DNA of 64,000 nucleotides from Laccaria trichodermophora. Its lineage: Eukaryota > Basidiomycota > Agaricomycetes > Agaricales > Hydnangiaceae. Shown one piece after another: positions 45,186-57,639 of this stretch (the first letter of the stretch is position 1; each line of letters starts with the position of its first letter). The translations under genes were made by a program, and so were the position numbers. Under the pieces are notes generated by a model that worked only from the letters and a program-made list of their open reading frames with translations, searched no databases and was not told where the DNA came from. Location: assembly GCA_018417955.1 (NCBI GenBank), contig JACTVC010000009.1, positions 1,452,939 through 1,516,938 of the forward strand, given 5' to 3'.

Positions 45186-48100
45186 TGAGTTAGATGTTTG
45201 TTTGTTATTTGTGCTATCGCTTACATGCCTATCCATGCATGTCCTTGCTCAGTATTTATGACTACTACTGACAAGTATAAAAAGGAGTCATGTGACACAA
45301 TAGCTAAGCAATGGAAAGTAAATAATGGATAAGATCCCATATCTGCCAGCCATTTCCATACTTGTCAGTAGTAGTCACATGTGTGAGGGGTCAGGCTATC
45401 AGGTATATTCCCTATTCAATGCATCCTACATATGCGTGTCACAGTAGTCACACTTCTTATGCATCTTTTTACATGCATCTTCTCCATTTCTGCTTGAGTA
45501 TTGTCTTCATGACTCTTTGTCAAGCTTAGTATCACCTGACTATCATATCACATGATATACAACATAAACAACTATATGATGCATTTATAGACAATACTCA
45601 AGCAGAAATGGAGAAGATGCATGTAAAAAGATGCATAAGAAGTGTGACTACTGTGACACGCATATGTAGGATGCATTGAATAGGGAATATACCTGATAGC
45701 CTGACCCCTCACACATGTGACTACTACTGACAAGTATGGAAATGGCTGGCAGATATGGGATCTTATCCATTATTTACTTTCCATTGCTTAGCTATTGTGT
45801 CACATGACTCCTTTTTATACTTGTCAGTAGTAGTCATAAATACTGAGCAAGGACATGCATGGATAGGCATGTAAGCGATAGCACAAATAACAAACAAACA
45901 TCTAACTCATCCTTTAGTTGTTCATGTTCTATATCATGTGATACAGTCATGTGACACAATCATGTGATATGATAGTCAGGTGACATTGTTGTGTGATGTG
46001 GTCATGTGACATATCATATAACAGTCATATGATCTGGTCATGTGATATAACCATGTGATGTAGTCATGTGATCTGTCCTTCCAGGAAAGATTTTGGCACT
46101 TACAATACCACCACTGCTATCAGAAAAAAAGGAGAAAAAATAATAAACTGTTGTTGATGGCCTGTGCACATTTCCTATTATGGAAATATATCCAGAGAGT
46201 CAGACAAAAAGGGGAAAAAAGAGATAGATATGTGGTCTGTGTACATTTTCTAATATAATGATTTAATACAAATACAGCTAGAAAAATAAGAAAGAAAATT
46301 CAATTTAGCCAAAAAAAAATAGAAGAAAAAGAGAAAAACTGTATACATGGTCTGTGCACATTTCCTAAAATGGTAATTAATACAAATATAGCTAGAAAAA
46401 TTAGAACAAAAATTCATATGATATAAATAGTTGTTGATAATGTTGATGTATTGTTTACTTGGTCTGTGCATATTTCCAAATATGGTAATGAATGAAAATA
46501 TAGCCAGAAAATCAGAAGAAAAAGATAAAAATAATAGACTATTGTTAACAATATTTAGATACCATATGCATGGTCTGTGGACATTTCCTAATATGGTAAA
46601 TGATACAAATATAGCTAGAAAAACAGAAAAGAAAATAGAAAAAAGAATAGACATACTATTAACTGTTATTGACAATGTTGGTGTATGGTGCACATAGTCT
46701 GTGCATATTTCCAAATAAGGCAATTTATGCAAATATAACCAGAAAAATACAAGAAACATTAAAGAAAATAGTAGATGGTAATCACTATTGGTTATAATGT
46801 TGCAGAGCTGAAATCATAGTAAATGAGGAAAATTGACTATTTTAAATGAAAATCATTTAGAAAATGTGGTAAAAATGAGAAAAAATAGAACTTATTGTTG
46901 GGTACTGTTGTCAAGGTCTAAGGTCTATATTTAAAGAAGGAAATTCAAGTATTTATAATAGAGAGATCAGAATTCTGGGGATTCTAGCCATTCCTGCAGA
47001 AATAGGTGGGGCACAGTAAAGTACTGGTAGTCAGAAAGAAATTAAACATATCATTATGGTCAACAGAACAGATATGAATACATCATATCATGTTATATCA
47101 TGTTATAAATATTTAGACACTGACAATCCTCAGAGCTCTCTGCAGTCCTCAGGAATATAATACCTCTATAAAAGTGAAAAAAAAAATAGCTGGCATAGTC
47201 AATCTGACAGTTCCCAAACTCTCTCTAGTCTTCAGGAACATACTTCTACCACAGTGAAGAAATATGGCTCACACATCAGCCAATATTTACTTCTGGTAAT
47301 TTGCAAGAATAATAGACATCAGTAATAATTCAGTAAGTAAGGCTGGTCTATTATAGGTAGTTATTAATATACACTCAATATAAGAGCAGTCAGTAACAAC
47401 CTTTATTATCTGATAGAGCAGAATTCAGAGGCTATAACTATATAACAAATAGCTGAATACCAATAGATAGAGTTGAATGCAATATATAGTATAATAAAAA
47501 TACAAGATAAAAGTAAAAAGGCAAGTTTAGGACCAAAATGATCTTTATGATAAATTTTGTAGAAAAGTTGAATGCAGAAGATAAAAGTTTGAATGGTAGA
47601 AATTTTTGAAGTTTTTTTTTTGAAACTAGGACCCCAGATACTCTGTGACACTGGCAGGAAATGTTTTGCCTATGTGACATGGCTAAGAAATTTTTGAGCA
47701 GTGTGACAAGGCTAAAAGATTTTTGAGCAGTGTGACATGGCTAAAAAATTTCTTAGCAGTGTGACATGGTCAAAAGATTTTTCAGCAGTGTGACAAGGCT
47801 AAAACATTTTTCAGCAGTATGACATGGCTAAAAAATTTCTTAGCAGTGTGACATGGCTAAAACATTTTTCACCAGTGTCACACAGCTAAAAAATTTCCTA
47901 CCAGTCTGAAACACTTCAAACATTTCCTACCACTCTAACATGCTTCAAATATTTCTGACCACTTTCAGATGGCCAGGATATTTTTCAATACAATATATCA
48001 ACCCAAATATTTCCAGTCACAATATTCAAGGTCAAACATTTTTGTCTAATGCAATAATATATTTTTCTCCAGAGGCAAAAAAATAACTGGCCAAAGGATC

Positions 48101-48539
48101 TATTAGCATGGATAATTTTTCAAGATTTCCTAGCTAATAGCTTGGTCAAGGTGGGTGACTGAAGTGTAGAATGCATCCATGTTGAAAGTATATGTGAATG
48201 CCTAAGGAACAAAACTTGTGAATACACGTACGATTGCTTGTCAATTTCATTCAAGGGTTGCTAATGCATGGGAACATGCTTGATCCCTAGTCACCGTCAT
48301 ATACTTGAACAAATATTCCTTGGTCCTAACAACCCTTCTGTCTATACCTATTCTGTCAAAATGAGGCTGTATTTAGTAGCACCCATTGAAACTTCAAATT
48401 TGTGTGAGACGTATGATATATTCTGTCAACCACTTCAGTCACCCATTTTTGGGTACCTATGAGGTTATCCAATTCTTTGAATTAGGGAACCTTAGTGGTA
48501 CCCCATTCCAGAGTGGTATGACCCTCATACCAATTCCAT

Positions 48540-48692
48540 CATACCATGGTATGGATGCCACATACCATTCCACCTCATACCATACCATACCATTCCATTC
48601 CATACCATACCATACCATTCCATACCATACCATTCCATACCATACCATTCCATACCATTCCATACCATACCATACCATACCATACCATCATT
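48540..48692. repeat. CCATA/CCATT microsatellite
   Basis: About 30 pentamers of CATAC and CATTC type (ATACCATACCATTCCATACC). The translated frames are simple repeats. Confidence 0.95.
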
Positions 48693-49615
48693 CCATAGCT
48701 GTCACAGGGTGTCTGGGGTCCTTTTTACAAAATATGAAAATTATTTCTCCAGGCTGCAATACTGATCCATTGGGCTCCATTTTTTGTGGAATGGTTCTTC
48801 AGATTTCTTCTAACATTTTAAGCTACAAGTGGAGGCTATAGGATGAACTTGATCCTTTGAAAATTCACTTGAAAATTAGCTTGATTGGGCTTTATCCCAG
48901 GGTTTGGCCATTTTCACTGTGGATAATCCATCACAAGCCACTTAAAAGTGTATATCTTGCCAGGCCATTTATATTCATGACAAATAAATTAATGTTGTAT
49001 CCATCACAATGGCATGGGCTCTGAATGAAAACAAGAATTTTGCAAGACTTTATTTATTGCAAAGGCATGACTGCTCTACATTTCAAGAAAAGTTTGACAC
49101 TATATGTGCATATTGCAAGGGTCAAGTTCAACTGTTATATGACAAAAGGTTCATTCAACTCCTGCTCTATACCTCAAAATATATCAATCAGGCTCTGCAT
49201 TTCAAGAAAAGTACAACACTATATGTGCATATTGCAGGGGTCAGTTTGGAATGTGTAACATGACAAAATGTTGCTTGATCAATATGTGTGTAGGCAGTTA
49301 TACAAGAACTGCAGAATGAATGATGGATGGCCATTGGAGACCCCCCACATCTTCTGATCTTTGGTTGATGTGAATTTTTGCTAACAAAGGTCAGTAGTCA
49401 CATTGGCCAGTCCTGCCACAATCTGACATGTGCTTTCCATGCATAAAAAATAGTCACTTCACCATTGACTTTTCAACATAGTCTGCTCTACCAGTATTGT
49501 TCCATCCCTTGCCTTTGTTCCATTTCAAGGACCTACTACCTACCTACTAATGTTACCATGTTAATATATTGTCATTACCTCTATATAGTACACATAGGCA
49601 TACACACCTCCTACC
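48693..49615. other. Unassigned DNA with a TE-end-like string
   Basis: GCTGTCACAGGGTGTCTGGGGTCC at 48696-48719 resembles GTGTCACAGAGTATCTGGGG at 43444 in the fold-back arm; in both places it abuts a short-unit repeat array and may be an element terminus. Around 49060-49120 and 49195-49255 there is a ~125-bp direct repeat (CATTTCAAGAAAAGT, CACTATATGTGCATATTGCA). No gene recognised. Confidence 0.5.
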
Positions 49616-50350
49616 CCAGACCATCAAATGCAATCATACCCCCAATGGAATCATACCATACCTCAGCATCGGAATAATACCACAAAGATGGAATCATGCC
49701 ATATCATCCCATTGTAATGATTCTATAGAGATGGAATTATGCCATGCCATACCATTGGAACAATTCCATAGTCATGGAATCATACCATGTCATACTGTTG
49801 GAATAATTCCATAGCGATGGAATCATACCATGCCATACCAATGGAACAGTTCCATATTGATGGAATCATACCATACTATACCATTGGAATAATTCCATAG
49901 CAATGGAATCATACCATGCCATACTATTGGAACAATTCCATAGTGATGGAATCATACCATACCATACTATTGGAATAATACCATAGTGATGGAATCATAC
50001 CATACTATACCATTGGAATAATTCCATAGCAATGGAATCATACCATGCCATACTATTGGAATGATACCATAGTGATGGAATCATACCATACTATACCATT
50101 GGAATAATTCCATAGCAATGGAATCATACCATGCCATACCATTGGAATAATTCCATAGCAATGGAATCATACCATGCCATACCATTGGAATAATTCCAGA
50201 CTGGGGGGATCATACCATGCCATAGCAATGGAATTATACCATACTGGTGGGATTGTACCATACCATATGATTGGAATTATACCATACTGGTGGGATCATA
50301 CCATTCCATAGCAATGGAATCATGCCATACAAGTGGCATCATACCATACC
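49616..50350. repeat. ~45-bp minisatellite of ATACCAT/GGAAT units
   Basis: About 15 units of GGAATCATACCATGCCATAC, CATTGGAATAATTCCATAGC, AAT. Each unit contains the small palindrome GGAATAATTCC or GGAATNATTCC. The last units (50190-50350) degenerate to CATACTGGTGGGAT. Confidence 0.92.
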
Positions 50351-50470
50351 ATAGGCTATATCTACCATCCCACTACTACTATACCTGTATTATACATCCC
50401 CCCTAACCATAGTCATACCAAAAGAGACTCTCTGGTTGAAGTTAACTGATATCAATCATTGTAAAGTTAG

Positions 50471-51776
50471 CTTTAGCCCCCATTGACAAAAACACAGTAG
50501 AAGGCCAGCAATATTCAGGTAAGGTTAGCTTGCAGCCCAAGTATACTCCATGTACCACCAATAAAGTATGCTACGTCACCCCAATCTCCACAAACACAGT
50601 ACAAGGCAGCAAAATTCAGCCAAGAAAACAATTATAAGACAGTCTTAGCCCCGTTTTCTGCAGAGGGCCACCAAATACTTATATCTACCTGAAATACAAG
50701 TATGCCCAAGCAATTTCTACCAGAAACTGCTAAGTAAGAGTCCACAACACACCTCTATCTAGCAGAAATAAAGTATGCTATGTATGGTGTAGCCTTGTCT
50801 ACCAAAACTAATCTAAGTCTGGTGTACCCCTGTTTACCAGAAACACAGAGTAAAGATGATAAGCACAGCAAAGTAATCGACCGGACCGAAAAAAGACCAC
50901 AGACCACGGTTTTTTGTAGTCTATAGACCAGTCTTGGTCTTCTTCAGTTTTAACTGGTTTAAGACCGGTTTTCTGGCCAATATTTTAAAATTATGAATCG
51001 GTAAATGTGTTAACATTTTTCGTAGCTTTGAAAAGAGCCCAAGAACGTTAAATTCTGTTGAGAATTGGTGTTTCTATAAAAAAAGTCTTGTACATCTACT
51101 ACTTTTAACGAAATTTAACATTTTCAACTATATCTTTGTCAATTTTGAACCAATTAATACATGCTTGAGTGCGTTTTGAAGGGTATTTAGTGGGCTACAA
51201 AAAACCGGTCCTAACCAGTTAAGACTGGTTTATTTAAACTGGTCTTTTTGCGGTCTTCACTTCTCAAAAATGAAAAAACTGGACCTGCGGTCCAGTTTTT
51301 TGCAGTCTTGGTCCAGTCTGGTTACAGTCTTTTTCCAGTCACAAGACCGGACTTCCAAACATTAGCCTTAGCCCCCTTTTACAGAAACCCAGTAGAAGGC
51401 CAGCAATATTCAGGTAAGGTTAGCTTGCAGCCCAAGTATACTCCATGTACTACCAACAAAGTATGCTAAGTCACCCCAATCTCCACAAACACAGTACAAG
51501 GCAGCAAAATTCAGCCAAGAAAACAATTATAAGACAGTCTTAGCCCTGTTTTCTGCAGAGGGCCACCAAATACTTATATCTACCTGAAATACAAGTATGA
51601 CCAAGCAATATCCACCAGAAACTGCTAAGTAAGAGTCCACGACATACCTCTATCTACCAGAAATAAAGTATGCTATGTACGGTGTAGCCTTGTCTACCAA
51701 AACTAATCTAAGTCTGGTGTACCCCTGTTTACCAGAAACACAGAGTAAAGATGATAAGCGCAGCAAAGTAATCGAT
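50471..51776. repeat. ~410-bp direct repeat pair, period ~896 bp
   Basis: 50471-50880 and 51367-51776 are about 95% alike by eye (CAGTAGAAGGCCAGCAATAT, AAGTATACTCCATGTAC, GTCTTAGCCCYGTTTTCTGC, GGTGTACCCCTGTTTACCAG). The right copy runs to 23 bp from the stop codon of the gene at 51799. The sequence between them is unrelated. Confidence 0.92.
50881..51360. mobile_element. Possible degenerate hAT-like fragment between the direct repeats
   Basis: The left edge has GACCGGACCGAAAAAAGACC and the right edge has GTCACAAGACCGGAC. Inside, GGTTTAAGACCGGTTTT and the inverted AAAACCGGTCCTAACCAG occur among many CCAGTCTTGGTC-like strings. Such GACCGG-rich subterminal repeats occur in fungal hAT elements, but the termini are not symmetric and no duplication was found. 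Confidence 0.4.
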
Positions 51777-51798
51777 GTCCCCTTCCGATGCCAAACAA

Positions 51799-54700
51799 TC
51801 AGAAACCATGGCCCTCACCCGGGTATTGTCTACGTAGCGGATTAACTTCTGAGAAACGGTCCGACTCATCACCACTTTCCAAAGGCCCACGTCCCGACCT
51901 CTGATTGCCGTAACCAGTAAAGCCGTCGTGGGCTTGCCCATAGTACCCACCAAACTCATAAGGATGAACATATCCTCGATATTGGGGACGGCCGCCACGC
52001 CCCCTTCCACCAAAGCCAGATGGCCCGTATTGTCGTGGGTGTTGGCCAAGAAGCTGATTATTCGCGAATTGAGGGGGAAGTCGGAGGTGTTGGTTGTCCA
52101 TCCGAACTGGATGGTGATAGTCTTCCATATATGCGTTGTGTTCCTCTTCATCATGCATGTTGACGTCGTTATAGTAATGGGCCTGAGGAGCTCTGAACTG
52201 AAAGCCCCCCGCGTGCTCTGAGGCAGCCTCGTCTTGGGCACTCGGTCGCTGCGAAGTGCCACGGGGTTTATGCACTGGCTCTGAGCCACTGTCGTTCTGT
52301 TCGGGCCGTGGGTGCTGAGGCCTGGGATGTGGATTCATGGTTCGTGAGGCCTCTGGGCCGCTGTCCTCAGGTGCGCGGACCTGACGCTGGTATGCAACAC
52401 GGGGGTCTTGTGCTTTCTGTTGGCGAGAACCTGCACGTAAAACCTCTGAGCGACTTTCATCGTGTGGACCCAGAGCGTGTGACGTACCATGGTAATTGCG
52501 TGCTTGCTGTTGAACCGAACCTGCTGCTTCGTTTGACGTATCCTCGCGGCGCACTCGCTTAGCAGGAGGGGAGGCTGTCGGGGAGTTCACCGCAGGGCGA
52601 GTCCCGTCGGCCATTTCTTCATCGGAAGCGCAATGTTCTACGTTGTATACCACTTTTGGTCGAGGTTTGGGCTCGCGTGGCTGCTGTGGAAACGGATCTG
52701 CCGCTTGGTGTGATGTTCCCTGGCGGTGAACAAGCTTTGTCGGTACTGGAGGTCGAGAGTCGTTGGCGCTATCGTCGTCCGAAGGTGGGTCCTCAACATA
52801 TATCACTTTGGGTTGAGGTTTGGGCTCCTCGCGTAACTTGCGTTTCTGAGCGTCGGATTGAGTGGATTTGGTCGTCTTCTTCTTGGTAACTTTCAACGTG
52901 TTCTCGTCGATCGCCTGACTGCGAGCTCTCGCTCGAAGGAGAGGCGCCACATCCGGCCCACCATCTTTTTGTCGCGCCGCATTGTGGACTTCGGGCTGAC
53001 AGTTTTTGATGCGGGCCAAGACCTTCACCTCCCCCGACTCCGTAACTCCCGTGACGATAGGTATCTCCCGCCATTCTTCGCTCCCTTCATCCAGAGACTT
53101 ATGATCTAGAGCCCTTCTGTCAGATGATGTTGAGTGATTTAAGTGGAACTTACCGTCAGACCATGCCACAATACGAGGAGCCAAATCCTTCAACTCATCA
53201 TCCTTGCTCATCAAGTACGTGAACATGACGGTGATTCCAGGTGAACTGATATCGCTGACGGACCAGCCTTTCGCGCCAGGGAAAGGCTCCTTGCAGGGCC
53301 ATCGCTCGAGGACCATTTGCGCATCACGGCAATGGGTCAAAAAATTTGCCCACACCGAAGAGCCCGCCGCTACCTCTGGTCCTGCCCATTCCACTTCACC
53401 CCAGTGAGCCTCAAGCTAAACGATGGAACAGAAGACAACATACCCATTTGGAACTTCAACAGCTGGGGGACACATCTTCGAGCGCGATCTCTTGTTATTT
53501 CTGTGGGGCGGCACTCCCAATACGCTGCAGGCACGGCAGTTATGGGAAGGTTAAGATCGGGGTCAATGGGGTTGGCTACAGCTTTCGCAGTCTTAGAAGC
53601 TTTTGTCGATGGTTTGGACGGTTTTTTCAGTCTGCGTGGCATGGTAGGGGACTTTGGTAACGACACTTCATCACTCTGCGGGATGTTGGCAACATCCCGA
53701 CCCAGCAACTGCGCCAAGTTTACAGACTTCGGTGCGATCAACTTCGAATCCATTCCCCTTCAACGTTAATGTCAATAAATATGTTTTTTGAGCCAGTCAA
53801 GGTCGAAACTTACCTAAGGAGCGTCGTTAAATGATGAAGCATCTGTTTGATATCAGCTTGACAGTGCTCGATGACGCCCTGAAGATGTGTATTCCCTGTA
53901 AGGACCGTCGCGGCTTGGTTGGCGACAGGATCCCGCGGAATGATGATCCCAATCATGTCGACATCGGCACGTCCCAGGGCCGTTGCCTAAAAATCAGGAA
54001 TCATTAGAAAGCAGCTCGAGAAAAAAGGCTGAAGACTTACCAAGTCTTGAACTTGCTTCAGTGCTGTTTTTGTTATCTTAAATTCTTGCCCGTCCGTCTC
54101 AGGCCTGAGCTCGGCTAACTCAGCCACCATCTCCTCCACGAATTTATCCATCTGATCCGGCGACAACTTCTCCACAATATTGTTGTACATGGCGGCAGCC
54201 TGAGTAACCCATGACCCTCCACCTGAATACAACATCAGACCTCGAGACGAACAATGAGTCTAAGTGCTTACTTTTTCTTGGATTGTAAGGCTGGTAACGC
54301 AGGTACATTTGCCAGATGTCCCAACGCGAGGCTTCCCGAGAAAGGGACACATTGAACCCTCCTTTCCGCAGCACAGACTCAGGTGTGCGACCCATGTTCT
54401 TACAATGCGCGACAATGGTATCCGCGAGTTCCATGGCCAGTTGAGTCTCATGAGCCGTGAATGGGCCACGCTTCATTGATTCTGCCGGATCATCTCGCCT
54501 TTTCCCCAAAGCCTTTGTGCTCGCGACAGGGTGTGCAGTGGGCACTTCGGAAGGCCGTTCCTCATCCGCATCCGAACCCTCACCCTCTGCCGAAGGCCTT
54601 TGCGCTGGTGGTTTGCTCTTGGCTAGCCGACGTAGTTTTTGCGCAAAGTTATCACTTGGGTCTGAGCCCCCATCGTCTTTGGAAGGACGGTCCTCGTCCG

Positions 54701-57136
54701 CATCTGAACCCTCAACTTCTGCTGAAGGCCTTTGCGCTGGTGGCTTGCTCTTGACGAGCCGACGAAGTTTTTGCGCAAAGATCTCACCTGGGGTTGAGCC
54801 CCCATTGTCCTTCGACTTCCTTGCAACGCGTTTAAGTTGTCGACCCCGTGAAACCTGGTTCTCTCCCAATTCGTTGCTGCGAGTGGCACTTGAACGCCCC
54901 TTCCGACCCTTTTTCTTACTCATTCGACGCCTGTCCTGCTCATCCTCTTCCTCCATCCTCCTCTCATCATCATCCTCCTCTTCCGCGGTATCCATCTCAT
55001 CATGGCCCCGTCCCCTGTTCTTGCGAGCCCATTCACATTGACGCGCCTTCGCCTCCTCGGTTTCGCCGAAGTCGCTACCTGACCCGCAAGAACTCGATCT
55101 ATAGGCCTTTTCGCCATCTTGATCTGCATCGGGCATTGACTCTGCTTGGTTGTCGTCCTCCTTTGGGCCGCCTGACTCTTTCTCCCCGCCTGACTCTACT
55201 TCAACAGCTTCCTGCCCGGACTCCTTTGCGCCGGCAGACTCATCGTCTAGCTCATCAGCTCTTTCCTGGGCGATTATCTCAGCTTCCACCCACCATGCCT
55301 CCACCTCAGCAAGATCGTGTAACGCCCGAGGTTTGTCTGTGGTATATCCTGGGGGGAGTTGCTCCCATTGATGACTTGCGCGATTATACCAACAAGTGTA
55401 TGGGGCATACGCAGCCCAATCCTCCGGCCCAGCCAACCCAATCCTAGATCGATAACCTACATAACCCAGGTCCTCGATAGCTCTGCCAATACGGCAGAAA
55501 TAGTTGGTCCCTGGATGCGGAACAGCTGATGCTGAAGGGAGGGGAAGCCCGTCATCCGACGGCATCGTGGAATCAAATTCCTCATCACTGGACGCTGGGT
55601 CCGGGGTCAAGGGCTCGCGCGAGTTCAGCGCAGGGTCAATAACATTAAGGGGGGGGATGTCCGGCTGGTTACGTATTTTGTAGAGGCCCCGTGAACGAGG
55701 AGCGGGCCCTGTCGTGCGGGAGAGCGGTGAAGACAGAAGAAAACCAGAAGAATCATTGCTGTAGAATGCATTGTCAGTGCCAATGTCACTATGCGTAATA
55801 GAGGAAACATACGTCGGAATAAGAGTCGAATGGATCGCGAAAGTTTCGTCCGCTGATGGGGATACTCTTGCTGAGGCAGATCTAGCAAATATTGGTGAAC
55901 CGACTGGCAGGATTGCTCAAACAATCAGACACACCTCAGTGTAGCCTGAAGGCCCAACGGCAAACCCGAAGATGCAGATGCAGAGGCATTAGAAGCCCTA
56001 CCATTCGGATTTCTGTTGTAAAAGATGTCTTCGGCGGCGTCGGGTAAGTCATCCTTGCGTCTGTGGAGGTTACATTTTATATAAAATGACGGCGGGGTCG
56101 AATCTGACGTCACTAACCGATTATCGCGAGAAACAAGGTTCTGGGTTGGCGTGGTCTCTGGGTCGTCCACGTCCATAACCCTGCAGGAACGTCAGCCAAA
56201 TACAGATGCAAAGATCCCAGCGAACAAGGAGTTAACGCTGGTGAAACCCAAGTGAAACGACAAAGAGTCAAGTTTCACAAAGGGAAGGATACCCCGCGAC
56301 AAGGAGTCAAACGGTCTATCCCCTGGGACACATACACGCACTCTTTTTGGCGGCCGTAGGCACGGGTTGATTTGGGGATCTTGCTTTGGGCAGTGTCTTG
56401 CTGTTCGGATGTACTAAGAGCTCCCTTCGTCATCGTGACCACGGCCTGAGTAGCATCAGAGCTGAGCGCCTCTTGGTTGACCATGGCCCCTGCTGCGGTG
56501 GTGGAGGGTTCATCCGGAGTGGGCTGATCATCGACTACGGCATTGTTGCTAGCATCGGTGTCCGTGACGCTAGAGGGCACGTTGAGCTTTTGACCAAGGG
56601 TCATAGAATACACATATACCTTTCATTTTCTGTAGTCAATCCTGACCTCTCATGGTCCGAATTCCGGACAGGAGCCTTCTTGACTGCTTTCGATGATTTT
56701 CTGATGGCAGACATTGGTGAGGATCCTTAACTCCCATGTATAAACTTACTTTTTGGAACGACGAGGGCGCTTGACTGCCGGAGTCGCTCCAGTGTTGACG
56801 ATGGCATTGACGCTGGCGTCTGCTTTTTTCTTGGAGCGGGTAGGAGGACCCACAGCCTGAGGGGCTACGGTGTCGGCAACTGCATTGCCGCTAGCTTCGA
56901 CGGCGGTGGCACTATATAGAACATTGAGTAAAGAACGTGCACAAAAAAAATCCCGAGTCACCTCTGAGCCTCCTTGGTTGGCGCAGACTTTCCAGCTCCC
57001 TTCTGAATTTTTTGAGCGACGTGGCGAACTGTGGAGGCAGCGTACTCACTTTAGTGGTTGCCCTGCCTTCGCCTACTGGGGGCAAAAGGACGACAGGTAC
57101 TAATTTACGCGCACGAAGCTGACGGCCTTCAGACAT
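51799..57136 (-). CDS. Large divergent gene, left side: unknown ~1.5-kDa-scale multi-domain protein (>1300 residues)
   Basis: I do not recognise the family. Exons that join in frame: 56180-55935, 55881-54272, 54222-54041, 53986-53814, 53757-53444 and 53381-51799. An upstream set (57136-57050, 57002-56962, 56911-56750, 56700-56647 and about 56600-56342) is joined by a 161-bp intron (56341-56181) that carries hairpin triplet A. One phase near 56,620 is unresolved, so this may be two genes (57136-56342 and 56176-51799). The N-terminus is basic/Ala-rich (ARKLVPVVLLPPVGEG). The middle has acidic Glu/Asp runs and a near-perfect tandem repeat FAQKLRRL(V/A)KSKPPAQRPSAE. A conserved-looking segment HETQLAMELADTIVAHCKN to SRWDIWQMYLRYQPYNPRK follows. 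Then come LLGRDVANIPQSDE, a WANFLTHCRDAQ/FTYLMSKDDELKDLA segment and a Gly/Arg/Tyr-rich tail (GGRGRGGRPQYRG) suggestive of nucleic-acid binding. Its head-to-head partner is at 61011. Confidence 0.65.
56217..56310 (-). ncRNA. Hairpin triplet A (intronic)
   Basis: Three hairpins in the 161-bp intron of the minus-strand gene. Loops (plus coordinates): 56223-56235 with stem CCAGCG/CGCTGG; 56259-56271 with stem GTGAAAC/GTTTCAC; 56298-56310 with stem CCG/CGG and outer GGATA/TATCC. In the sense (minus) direction the loops read TTAACTCCTTGTT, TTGACTCTTTGTC and TTGACTCCTTGTC. The first loop follows the splice donor by about 31 nt. Confidence 0.75.
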
Positions 57137-57639
57137 TTTGGTTATAGCGGTGGTAAACTTGGTTGTGGTTCAAAGTTGGGATTTTTTCTGGGGAATTTGA
57201 GTGAGAAAAGCGTTCAGCTGTTTCTGAAATATATTCTTACTCAGTTCACTCTAGAGTCTAGACCAGGTACGGACTAGCTCAATCAGCATTGCCATAATGT
57301 TGTTGCGAGTTGTGGATTTCAGGGTAGAATAACCCCATTGATCGACCAATTTACTATTGACCTTCCAGGTCAGCCCACTTGCCAGAAAACCAGGTGAATG
57401 GACAAACCCCATGCCAGAGAGAAGCAACTCCATTCTATACTCGTTCAGATTTTGACCTGTGGGGGTATTGACAGGCGATTCATGGCGTTAAACGAATTCG
57501 TGGCGTTCAACGAACTCGTGGCGTCAAAGCCGGCGGCAACCAGGGAAGCCCCCAGCACTAGTACGCTACCCTCTAATAATTATGAAGAAACCACACTGCC
57601 AAGGGTTGATTACTTAAGTTGTTCATTTTATTTTTCAAC
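57137..57639. other. Leader/spacer upstream of the minus-strand gene
   Basis: No gene supported. The direct repeat AATTCGTGGCGTTCAACG / GAACTCGTGGCGTCAAAG occurs at 57493-57530. Probably part of the promoter or 5' leader of the minus-strand gene. Confidence 0.4.

Larger units (their letters stand above)
42929..48165. mobile_element. Giant fold-back element, 2577-bp inverted arms
   Basis: The left arm 42929-45505 and right arm 45590-48166 are reverse complements. Paired coordinates sum to 91095 throughout, so the arms have no net length difference. The spacer is 84 bp (45506-45589). An exact 8-bp duplication GTAGAATG lies at 42921-42928 and 48166-48173. Termini read CACTTCAGTCACCCACC. I noticed one mismatch (42,988 region, CCAGGC versus CCATGC) in the stretches compared. 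No transposase is encoded; the mirrored 169-residue frames at 44336-44845 (+) and 46250-46759 (-) are A/T-rich repeat translations. The arms contain a minisatellite, a ~120-bp repeat array and a CATGAC-rich array. Confidence 0.93.
41911..48180 (-). pseudogene. Unknown fungal protein gene split by the fold-back element
   Basis: The start ATG is at 48178-48180 and the first five codons end in the sequence duplicated by the insertion. The frame resumes at 42920 with DNDEA, then an intron (GTGAGTAG to CCATAG), RDLLEFVTKARIEKGPKVC, another intron, KDGMAPYAFVQSMEKPHCW, PFEMYVDDTKVCGAFSTYI, GELEAWTPGRFGQFDAIDI, and after an intron DINPGCIQRGDVLEIQASF, KKFKMLIVLRAITLLD, ending at 41911. Phases of the joined exons agree except near 42,460, where a one-base frame change or unusual intron is needed. 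It resembles hypothetical proteins common in Agaricomycetes; the function is unknown. The insertion after codon 5 should abolish the product. Confidence 0.6.

Noticed and set aside
44336..46759. Identical 169-residue frames on opposite strands
   Set aside because: They arise from mirrored fold-back arms and are A/T-rich translations of a ~120-bp repeat; no start context or domain.
50881..51360. 410-bp repeats as LTRs of a miniature retrotransposon
   Set aside because: The repeats do not begin TG or end CA, there is no flanking duplication or primer site, and the interior resembles a DNA-element remnant.
51729..52289. A 186-residue minus-strand frame
   Set aside because: It overlaps, in another frame, the Gly/Arg/Tyr-rich tail exon of the large gene, which has the better splice and frame continuity.
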